13,126 bases of DNA, from assembly GCA_028869035.1 (NCBI GenBank), contig JAGWTL010000049.1:1-13126 (forward strand). The letters are read 5' to 3'. The translations under genes were made by a program, and so were the position numbers. Positions 1-5,114 of this stretch are shown here, in pieces (position 1 is the first letter of the stretch; each line of letters opens with the position of its first letter). The notes under the pieces were generated by a model, which saw nothing but the letters and a program-made list of their open reading frames with translations, made no database searches and was not told the DNA's origin. Source of the DNA: Burkholderiales bacterium (GTDB lineage Bacteria > Pseudomonadota > Gammaproteobacteria > Burkholderiales > Burkholderiaceae_C).

Positions 1-30
1 CGTTCCTGGATTGTCGCCCGGTGTTTACCC

Positions 31-52
31 TGAAACCCATACGGGTATGCGG
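31..52. promoter_or_regulatory. Short dyad (CATAC-GG-GTATG) beyond the 3' end of the YeeE/YedE gene
   Basis: Bases 38-49 read CATACGGGTATG, two 5-bp arms around a 2-bp centre, flanked by further GGG/CCC runs. It lies 12 bases past the stop of the leftward permease gene. On the minus strand the hairpin is followed by GGGTTT, so it could be a weak terminator. It could also be an operator for a gene left of the window. Only the dyad itself is seen; either role is inference. Confidence 0.3.
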
Positions 53-60
53 GCAAGCGG

Positions 61-1167
61 TCAGGGCGCCTTCATATCGGCCGGCGTGCCGGTCACGCGC
101 TCGTTCGCCTGATGCGGGGTGGACTGACTGTCCATCAAGCGGTCGGTGAGGCCGGCGCCAGCCCACATGCCGATCAGCGCCAGCCAGGCCGTCAGCGCGA
201 AGATGGCGCCGCCCGTCATGCCCGCGCCCACCGCGCAGCCACCCGCCAGCATGGAGCCGAAGCCCATGAGCATGGCGCCGGCGATGTAACGCCGCATGCT
301 GTAGCCGTCCTTGAAGCCGTCGAGCTTGAAGTCGCCTCCCACCAGCGCGCCGGCGAAGGAGCCCGCGAACACGCCGGGCAGCAGACCGAAGTCGAAGCCC
401 ACGGGCGGTGCCGGCGTGGCCAGCACACGCATCAGCCATTCGGCCGAGGGGCCGCTGAACGTCAGCCCCTGCACCGGGGTCGCGCCAAAGTTGTTGATGG
501 AGATGAGGTGCGTGGTCCACCAGCCGGCGGTCACGGCCAGGCCGGTGCCCATGCCACCCACCCATTTCCAGAGGCCCCAGCCGCTGCGGGTGGCAAAAAA
601 CAGGGCGGCCGCGAACCACAGCAGGCCGACCGTCAGGCCACCCCAGGATCCGATGCCCGTGATGGCCAGCAGGTCGCGGGTGGGGCCGCCTTCCACCGTC
701 CACCAGCTGCTGACGGTCAGGCGCAGCGGGGCCAGCGAACCCGAGAGTGCGGCCTGCGCCGTGACGGCGAAGATCAGGCCCGAGAGCAGGGCGCGCAGGT
801 TGCCGTTGGCGGAGAGCACCAGCAGACGGCTGGCGCAGCCGCGCGTCATGATCATGCCGGCGCCAAACAGCAGGCCGCCGATCAGCGCGCCCGAGAGGCT
901 GCCCCGGGTGGCGATCTGGCGTGCCGCGCTGACGTCCAGGGCGTGCAGCACGATCAGCCCTTGCACCAGCACCACGGCAGTGGAGAAGGCCAGCAACCAG
1001 ACCGAGAGCTTCTCGCCGAACTTGCGGTGCCAGAACTCGATGGTCGCCGCACGCAGGCAGAACCTGGAGCGCTGCGCGAAAAAGCCGAACAACAGGCCGA
1101 TCAGGGCGCCACTGGCGGCCAGCACCAGGTTTTCACCGTGTTGTTCAAGGATGGTTGCCAGATTCAT
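61..1167 (-). CDS. YeeE/YedE (TsuA-type) thiosulfate/sulfur permease
   Basis: A 368-residue polytopic inner-membrane protein of the YeeE/YedE (Sulf_transp) family, whose studied member TsuA takes up thiosulfate. Hydrophobic segments run along almost the whole chain, with a short polar C-terminal tail from about residue 345. Three cysteines sit in the family's typical places: C37 (RSRFCLRA), C111 (TRGCASR) and C311 (GGCAVGAGMTGG). In TsuA three conserved cysteines along the pore relay thiosulfate, so this copy looks functional. Length is close to the family's roughly 350 residues. The ATG start at 1167 has no strong Shine-Dalgarno sequence, but the N-terminus aligns with the expected first membrane segment. 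It diverges from the metallo-hydrolase gene across a 134-bp AT-rich spacer. A second, split transporter of the same superfamily lies 1.8 kb away. The substrate could be another sulfur compound, since the family also includes selenium-associated members. Confidence 0.9.
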   Translation of the reverse strand: MNLATILEQHGENLVLAASGALIGLLFGFFAQRSRFCLRAATIEFWHRKFGEKLSVWLLAFSTAVVLVQGLIVLHALDVSAARQIATRGSLSGALIGGLLFGAGMIMTRGCASRLLVLSANGNLRALLSGLIFAVTAQAALSGSLAPLRLTVSSWWTVEGGPTRDLLAITGIGSWGGLTVGLLWFAAALFFATRSGWGLWKWVGGMGTGLAVTAGWWTTHLISINNFGATPVQGLTFSGPSAEWLMRVLATPAPPVGFDFGLLPGVFAGSFAGALVGGDFKLDGFKDGYSMRRYIAGAMLMGFGSMLAGGCAVGAGMTGGAIFALTAWLALIGMWAGAGLTDRLMDSQSTPHQANERVTGTPADMKAP

Positions 1168-1194
1168 CTCGCGGCCCCATAATTTCGTAATTGC

Positions 1195-1216
1195 TTATAT
1201 TTGATGTTAAACATAA
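1195..1216. promoter_or_regulatory. AT-rich imperfect palindrome in the divergent permease/hydrolase promoter region
   Basis: Bases 1195-1202 (TTATATTT) and 1209-1216 (AAACATAA) form an 8-bp inverted repeat with one mismatch around a 6-bp centre. It lies in the spacer between the divergent permease and metallo-hydrolase genes, the most AT-rich stretch of the left half. The position suits an operator acting on one or both promoters. ArsR-family persulfide sensors such as BigR/SqrR bind AT-rich dyads and control hydrolase and YeeE/YedE genes in other proteobacteria, so such a regulator is plausible. No regulator gene is visible here. A loose plus-strand promoter can be drawn (TTGCTT at 1191, CATAAT at 1212) but its spacing is only 15 bp. 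Confidence 0.45.
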
Positions 1217-1301
1217 TTAAATGGTGTCGGCTTGACCTGCCTCAAAAATATGCCATGGGGTGCATAAGAGGCGGGTCTGGCAGCCCACGCGAGGAGATGG
1301 G

Positions 1302-2267
1302 ATGCGCAGGTATGGAATGAATGCAGGCCAATGGGCCGCCCGGCTGATGGTGGCTGCCCTGGCCTCGCTCGGCTTGGCCGGGGTCCGGGCCGAGGTGCCC
1401 GTCATGGTGGCGCGGCAGGTCTCTCCCTCGGCCTGGTATGTCGAGGGCGTGTCCGCCCTGGGATCACCTGCCAACCAGAACTTCATCTCCAATGCCGGTT
1501 TCGTGGTCACGCCCGCCGGCGTGGTGGTGATCGACGCCCTGGGATCGCCGGCGCTGGCCGAGCGTCTGGTGGCCGAGATCCGCAAGGTCACGCCCCAGCC
1601 TATCACGCATGTCATCCTGACGCACTACCACGCCGACCATATTTACGGTCTGCAGACCTTCAAGGCCCTGGGCGCGCGCATCATCGCCCACCGTGCCGCC
1701 AAGGTCTACTTGAACTCCGAGACGGCGCGCCTGCGGCTGGAGGTGTCGCGCGTGGAGCTGGCGCCCTGGGTCAACGCGGACACCCGCCTGGTCGAGGCCG
1801 ATGACTGGCTCGACAGCGACCAGACCCTGAATGTCGGCGGTGTGGTGTTCCAGATCCGCGGCGTGGGCCCCTCGCACACGCCGGAAGACCTGGTGGTGTA
1901 TCTGCCCGGCGAAAAAGTGCTGTTCGCCGGTGACCTGGTGTTCCGCAGCCGCATTCCCTATGTGGGCCAGGCCGACAGCCGGCACTGGATCGCGGCGCTC
2001 AAGACCCTGCTCACCTTCGACGCGCAGGTCATTGTTCCCGGGCATGGCCCCTTGTCGCGCGAGGCGCGCAAGGACATGCAGCTCACGCACGACTACCTGG
2101 TCTACCTGCGCGAGAGCATGGGCAAGGCGGCACAGAACCTCGAGCCTTTCGACGAGGCGTACCAGAACACCGACTGGACCCAGTTCGAGCACCTGCCCCT
2201 GTTCCGCGTGGCCAACCGCATGAACGCCTACAACACCTACCTGCTGCTGGAGCAGGAAGGGAAGTGA
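1302..2267 (+). CDS. Exported metallo-beta-lactamase-fold hydrolase (SoxH-like)
   Basis: A 321-residue MBL-fold protein with an N-terminal signal peptide (about residues 1-30, ending VRA). All ligands of a two-metal site are present: THYHADH at residues 107-113 (H108, H110, D112, H113), H192 (PSHTPED), D211 (AGDLVF) and H248 (PGHGP). The fold covers persulfide dioxygenases, glyoxalase II, SoxH-type proteins and quinoprotein-associated hydrolases. The sulfur neighbours favour a role on a thiol, thioester or sulfane-sulfur substrate in the periplasm, but the exact reaction cannot be read from sequence. Start: ATG 1302 is preceded by GAGGAG at 1291-1296 with good spacing. A GTG at 1260 would place 14 polar residues before the signal peptide and was rejected. 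ATG 1317 is a weaker alternative. A strong hairpin follows the stop. Confidence 0.85.
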   Translation: MRRYGMNAGQWAARLMVAALASLGLAGVRAEVPVMVARQVSPSAWYVEGVSALGSPANQNFISNAGFVVTPAGVVVIDALGSPALAERLVAEIRKVTPQPITHVILTHYHADHIYGLQTFKALGARIIAHRAAKVYLNSETARLRLEVSRVELAPWVNADTRLVEADDWLDSDQTLNVGGVVFQIRGVGPSHTPEDLVVYLPGEKVLFAGDLVFRSRIPYVGQADSRHWIAALKTLLTFDAQVIVPGHGPLSREARKDMQLTHDYLVYLRESMGKAAQNLEPFDEAYQNTDWTQFEHLPLFRVANRMNAYNTYLLLEQEGK

Positions 2268-2276
2268 TACCTTATG

Positions 2277-2304
2277 GGGGCTTTCATGAATCATGACAAG
2301 CCCC
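2277..2304 (+). terminator. Strong hairpin after the metallo-hydrolase gene (no clear T tract)
   Basis: GGGGCTT (2277-2283) pairs with AAGCCCC (2298-2304). Inside this, TCATGA (2284-2289) pairs with TCATGA (2291-2296), leaving a single bulged C at 2297 and an almost loop-free tip. The stem of about 13 pairs starts 9 bases after the stop codon. It is not followed by a T run, so it may be a Rho-independent-like pause, a 3'-end stabiliser or a protein site. Confidence 0.5.
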
Positions 2305-2317
2305 TCGCTTCCGTTTG

Positions 2318-2380
2318 CCCTGAGTCTGTCGAAGGGCCAGTCGATCCAGCTCAGGACAGGCTTCGACAGGCTCAGCCTGA
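2318..2380. repeat. Inverted pair of interspersed repeat (TTCGACAGGCTCA family)
   Basis: The left arm CCCTGAGTCTGTCGAAGGG (2318-2336) and the right arm CTTCGACAGGCTCAGCCTGA (2361-2380) are inverted copies sharing a TGAG(T/C)CTGTCGAAG core, separated by 24 bases. The same core recurs at 8442-8465 and, as another inverted pair, at 9460-9519. This makes it a dispersed REP-like family within the window. It fills most of the gap between the hydrolase and thioredoxin genes and could separate their transcripts or stabilise the upstream one. Confidence 0.8.
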
Positions 2381-2422
2381 ATGACAAGGGGTCATGAACA
2401 AAGAAAACATCGATGGTCATCC

Positions 2423-2884
2423 ATGCCGCTGCTGAACCGCCGTACCCTGCTGCTGGCCGCAGCCCTGCCCGCCCTGCTGCGCCCCGCCGCCGCGGCCGAA
2501 CTGCCGGCGGCCCACGACCTCAAGGATGAGCTGGCCTCTGCCTTGGCCAGGCGTGAGCCGCTGGTCGTCATGGTCAGCCTAGAGGGCTGTCCTTTCTGCA
2601 AGGTCGCGCGCGACCACTACCTGGCGCCGATGCACGAGCGGGAGGGCCTGCACGTGGCCCAGGTGGACATGCGCAGCCGCAGCCGTGTGCTCGATTTCGG
2701 CGGCCGGGCCGTGACGCACGACGATCTGGTGCGGCGGTGGACGATCCGCGTCGCACCCACCGTGCTGTTCTTCGGACGTGGCGGGGTCGAGGTGGCCGAC
2801 CGCCTGGTGGGCGGCTACATCCCCGACTTCTACGGCGCCTACCTCGATCAGCGCCTGGCACAGGCGCGCGCCACGCTGCGCTGA
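2423..2884 (+). CDS. Exported thioredoxin-fold protein with CPFC motif (SoxW-like)
   Basis: A 153-residue exported thioredoxin-like protein. Residues 1-25 form a signal peptide with an NRRTLLL start, compatible with Tat or Sec export. The redox motif CPFCK has C56 and C59, and the cis-proline loop is VAPTVLFF (P112), so the active site looks complete. Proteins of this kind near sulfur genes (SoxW is the studied example) reduce disulfides or persulfides on periplasmic partners. The neighbouring hydrolase, rhodanese and cysteine-repeat protein are possible partners, by inference. ATG 2423 was chosen because the next in-frame ATG upstream (2381) starts inside the interspersed repeat and would add 14 polar residues. 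No clear Shine-Dalgarno precedes either start, which lowers confidence in the exact N-terminus. Confidence 0.83.
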   Translation: MPLLNRRTLLLAAALPALLRPAAAAELPAAHDLKDELASALARREPLVVMVSLEGCPFCKVARDHYLAPMHEREGLHVAQVDMRSRSRVLDFGGRAVTHDDLVRRWTIRVAPTVLFFGRGGVEVADRLVGGYIPDFYGAYLDQRLAQARATLR

Positions 2885-2947
2885 GGCGCATCGCCTGCTG
2901 CTTCCCTGCGGCGCTGATTCGGCCTATACTTCGTTTTCCAATAAGCC

Positions 2948-2970
2948 CCTGGGGGTATATTACCCCGAGG
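2948..2970. promoter_or_regulatory. 23-bp palindrome ahead of the split sulfur transporter operon
   Basis: The core GGGGTA-TAT-TACCCC (2952-2966) is a perfect 6-bp inverted repeat. After one mismatched pair on each side it continues with CCT (2948-2950) and AGG (2968-2970). It lies 30-52 bases before the GTG start at 3000. It includes TATATT (2956-2961), which could be a -10 element. TATACT at 2925-2930 is another possible -10. The layout suits a repressor covering its promoter. Which regulator is unknown; CsoR/CstR-type sulfur sensors often use G/C-run dyads, but this is a guess. Confidence 0.6.
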
Positions 2971-2999
2971 TCGAACCATCCACATCTGCAGGAGACCGA

Positions 3000-3536
3000 G
3001 TGGAAATTTCCAATGCATGTGAACTGCCGGGCAGCAAGCCCTACTGGCCGGCCTGGCTGGCCGCCCTCGCGCTGGGTGTGGTGCTGCTGCTGACTTTTGT
3101 GCTGACCGGTCATGGCCTGGGCGCCACCGGTTTCACCACCCGTCTGACGGCCTGGCTCGGCGACATCGCTGCGCCGCAGTGGACCCTGGCCAACGACTAC
3201 CTGGGCCCGATGGTCGAAGACGGCGCCGTGCTGTCCTCGTGGATCAGCTGGCAGGTGCTGGGGGTCTTTCTGGGCGCGCTGGTCTCGGCCTGGCTGGCCG
3301 GCCGCATGGCCTGGCGCATCGAAGGCGCGGCCGGCGCCGGTCGCACCGGCCGACTGCTCAAGGCCCTGGCCGGCGGCATCCTGGCCGGCATCGGCGCGCG
3401 CATCGCCGCCGGTTGCACCAGCGGTGTGGGTCTGTCGGGGGCGGCCGTGCTCAGCGTGGCCGGCTTCGTTTTCCTCGGCGCCTTCTTTGCCGCGGGCCTG
3501 GTGGCCGCGCGTCTGAACGGTGGAGGTGTCAAATGA
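3000..3536 (+). CDS. Split YeeE/YedE-type sulfur transporter, first subunit
   Basis: A 178-residue membrane protein with roughly four to five hydrophobic segments (about residues 17-37, 84-101, 121-138 and 150-171). It carries the Sulf_transp signature ARIAAGCTSGVGLSG with one pore-type cysteine, C139. It is about half the length of a one-piece YeeE/YedE protein and overlaps the next gene by 4 nt (ATGA), so the two probably form one heteromeric transporter for thiosulfate or a related sulfur species, as described for two-gene PmpAB-type systems. The start is GTG 3000, set by the GGAG at 2991-2994 five bases upstream; no in-frame ATG fits. The second cysteine, C7, lies before the first membrane segment and is probably not part of the pore. 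A palindrome that may control the operon lies just upstream. Confidence 0.85.
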   Translation: MEISNACELPGSKPYWPAWLAALALGVVLLLTFVLTGHGLGATGFTTRLTAWLGDIAAPQWTLANDYLGPMVEDGAVLSSWISWQVLGVFLGALVSAWLAGRMAWRIEGAAGAGRTGRLLKALAGGILAGIGARIAAGCTSGVGLSGAAVLSVAGFVFLGAFFAAGLVAARLNGGGVK

Positions 3537-4093
3537 TCGAGACCTTCATCGCCATCCTGCTGGGCTTCGGTTTCGGTTTCGTGCTCGAACGCGCCGGCTT
3601 CGGCAGCGGCTGCAAGCTCACCGCCCAGTTCCGCCTGACCGACTGGTCGGTTTTCAAGGTCATGTTCGGCGCCATCGTCTTCACGGCGGTCGGCCTCTAT
3701 GCGCTGGAGCAGGCGGGTCTGGTGGAGGCCGCCGGCCTCTACGTTCCCATCCCCTACCTGTGGGCCATCGCTGCCGGCGGTGCGCTGATCGGAGCCGGTT
3801 TTGCCGTGGGTGGCTATTGCCCCGGCACCTCGATCGTGGGCCTGGTGACCGGCCGTCTGGACGCGCTGGTGTTTTTTGCCGGCCTGTTCATCGGCACCTT
3901 TATCTTCGCCGGTTTCTTCCCGCAGTTCGACGCGCTCACGACCGCCGGCGAATTCACCAAGGGGGACCGCCTGCCCGAAGCGCTGGGTATGCCTGAGTGG
4001 CTGGTGCTGGCCGCCATGGTGGCCGCCGCTGCCGGTGTGTTCGTCCTCGGCGGCTGGTTCGAGCGCCGTGCGCGTGCGGCCGGCCGGGTCTGA
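3533..4093 (+). CDS. Split YeeE/YedE-type sulfur transporter, second subunit
   Basis: A 186-residue membrane protein of the YeeE/YedE group with about five hydrophobic segments. Two cysteines sit in family-like motifs: C27 (AGFGSGCKLT) and C96 (GGYCPGTSIVG). The first subunit supplies the third (AGCTSG), so the pair together carries three cysteines, as the one-piece transporter at 61-1167 does. By motif match this subunit resembles the N-terminal half of the one-piece protein and the upstream subunit resembles its C-terminal part, giving a permuted gene order. ATG 3533 overlaps the preceding stop (ATGA) and has GGAGG at 3522-3526, so translation is coupled. The C-terminus from about residue 176 is arginine-rich and probably cytoplasmic. 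Confidence 0.85.
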   Translation: MIETFIAILLGFGFGFVLERAGFGSGCKLTAQFRLTDWSVFKVMFGAIVFTAVGLYALEQAGLVEAAGLYVPIPYLWAIAAGGALIGAGFAVGGYCPGTSIVGLVTGRLDALVFFAGLFIGTFIFAGFFPQFDALTTAGEFTKGDRLPEALGMPEWLVLAAMVAAAAGVFVLGGWFERRARAAGRV

Positions 4094-4118
4094 ACCCATT
4101 TTTTCAGGAGAGTTTTCC

Positions 4119-4430
4119 ATGCAACGCACCCGCAACACCCTGGCCCCGCTGGTCTCGGCCCTGGCCCTCGCCCTGGGCGCCGTGCCGGTCGCCGCCTTGG
4201 CGCAGTCCGCTGAAACCCCGGCCCGTGCCGCCAATCCCTGCGCCGGGAACCCCTGCGCGGGCGGCAAGCGCCGCAGCCGCGCCGACAACCCGTGCTCTGG
4301 CAATCCCTGCGCCGGTTCCAGGCGCCGCAGCCGCGCCGACAACCCCTGCGCGGGCAACCCCTGTGCCGGCAAGAGCCGTCGCCGCAGTGGGGACGACAGC
4401 GCTCCCGACGCCGACAAGAAGAGCCGCTGA
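4119..4430 (+). CDS. Small exported cysteine-repeat protein (NPCxGNPCAG repeats)
   Basis: A 103-residue protein that I cannot place in a named family. Residues 1-29 form a clear signal peptide ending ALAQ. Residues 39-92 are three tandem 18-residue units, the first being NPCAGNPCAGGKRRSRAD. Each has two cysteines four residues apart, followed by a basic arginine-rich stretch. The six cysteines are C41, C46, C59, C64, C77 and C82; there are no others. The tail is acidic/basic (GDDSAPDADKKSR). Predicted location is the periplasm. AGGAG at 4106-4110 sets the ATG at 4119. The gene begins 25 nt after the split transporter and is followed closely by the histidine-rich protein and the rhodanese. Cysteine pairs on a disordered basic scaffold suggest a carrier of metal or sulfane sulfur, or a substrate for post-translational modification. 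All such roles are inference. Confidence 0.8.
   Translation: MQRTRNTLAPLVSALALALGAVPVAALAQSAETPARAANPCAGNPCAGGKRRSRADNPCSGNPCAGSRRRSRADNPCAGNPCAGKSRRRSGDDSAPDADKKSR
4233..4394 (+). repeat. Three tandem 54-bp coding repeats in the cysteine-repeat gene
   Basis: Units lie at 4233-4286, 4287-4340 and 4341-4394, each encoding 18 residues. Differences between units are few and mostly synonymous or conservative (for example A to S at residue 60). This points to internal duplication, with the NPC-GNPCAG spacing kept intact. Confidence 0.85.
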
Positions 4431-4441
4431 GCGGAACCATC

Positions 4442-5095
4442 GTGGCCGCAGCCGCCTCGCATGACGTCACCGGGCGCGCCGCGCACGGTGCGCTGGCGCG
4501 GCAGCTGCGCCTGGCGCGCCAGGGGCGCTCCATGCTGTTTCCCTTCATCGGGCGCAGCGCGCGCTTCGAGATCTGGGTGCACTACCCGCGCCACGACGCC
4601 ATCGACGCGACCGGTCGCTGGCAGTTCTATTTCCATGCGCATGACAGCGCCGAACCGGACAGCGCGCGCCATCCGCAGGAGCATGGGCACATCCACCTCT
4701 TTCGCCGCAGCCCGCAGGGCCGGCTGACGCATTTCGCCGGCCTGGCGCTGGACGCGCGCGGCCTGCCCCTGTGCTGGTTCGCCACCAACCAGTGGGTCAC
4801 CGGCGAACGCTGGTCGGCCGCGACCTCGCTGGTGCGCGAGCTGGCCCGCTTCGAGCTGCGCCTGCGCGGCCCGCTGGCCGGCGCCGGCCTGTGGCTGGGC
4901 GACATGGTGCGCTTCTATGCCACGCCCTTGCGCCAGATGCTGCTGCAGCGTGATGCGGCGTTGGAGCGGCATTGCGCGCGCCATCGCCAGACCCCGACCC
5001 AGGCCTGGGTCGACCGGCGCGTGGCCGTCTGGAGTTCCCTCCCCGTGAACTGGCCGCAGGATGCCTTGTCGGCAGCCGGGCCGCTGACCCAATGA
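4442..5095 (+). CDS. Uncharacterised histidine-rich protein (possibly DUF6969 family)
   Basis: A 217-residue soluble protein with no signal peptide or membrane segment. Its striking part is the middle: HYPRHD (residues 47-52), FYFHAHD (H65, H67) and EHGHIHLF (H81, H83, H85). These are closely spaced histidines that look like a metal or haem site, although no known fold is evident from the motifs. From memory the HYPRxD...EHGHxH pattern resembles the DUF6969 family, but I cannot verify that. A W/F-rich central part and a basic C-terminus follow. The start is taken as GTG 4442, 11 nt after the preceding stop; upstream in-frame codons overlap the cysteine-repeat gene and encode shadow sequence. 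The rhodanese gene follows by 19 nt, so it is very likely in the same operon. Its function is unknown; acting on or maturing the neighbouring cysteine-repeat protein is a speculative link. Confidence 0.78.
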   Translation: MAAAASHDVTGRAAHGALARQLRLARQGRSMLFPFIGRSARFEIWVHYPRHDAIDATGRWQFYFHAHDSAEPDSARHPQEHGHIHLFRRSPQGRLTHFAGLALDARGLPLCWFATNQWVTGERWSAATSLVRELARFELRLRGPLAGAGLWLGDMVRFYATPLRQMLLQRDAALERHCARHRQTPTQAWVDRRVAVWSSLPVNWPQDALSAAGPLTQ

Positions 5096-5114
5096 TTTCT
5101 ACCAGGAGATGCAG

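Noticed and set aside
112..1182. A 356-codon plus-strand frame opposite the YeeE/YedE permease.
   Set aside because: Extreme glutamine/histidine/alanine content and no domain; the minus strand encodes a conserved membrane protein.
1260..1301. GTG 1260 as the start of the metallo-hydrolase.
   Set aside because: It would put a polar stretch before the signal peptide, while ATG 1302 has a well-placed GAGGAG.
2381..2422. ATG 2381 as the start of the thioredoxin-fold protein.
   Set aside because: It begins at the edge of the interspersed repeat and would precede the signal peptide with 14 charged residues.
4233..4394. 54-bp tandem repeats considered as a non-coding minisatellite.
   Set aside because: The repeats stay in frame behind a good Shine-Dalgarno and a clear signal peptide, and changes between units preserve the cysteine pattern.
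3197..5092. A 631-codon open frame on the minus strand opposite the split transporter and cysteine-repeat genes.
   Set aside because: Its apparent repeats are only the complement of the plus-strand NPCAG repeats, and composition is that of antisense GC-rich sequence.
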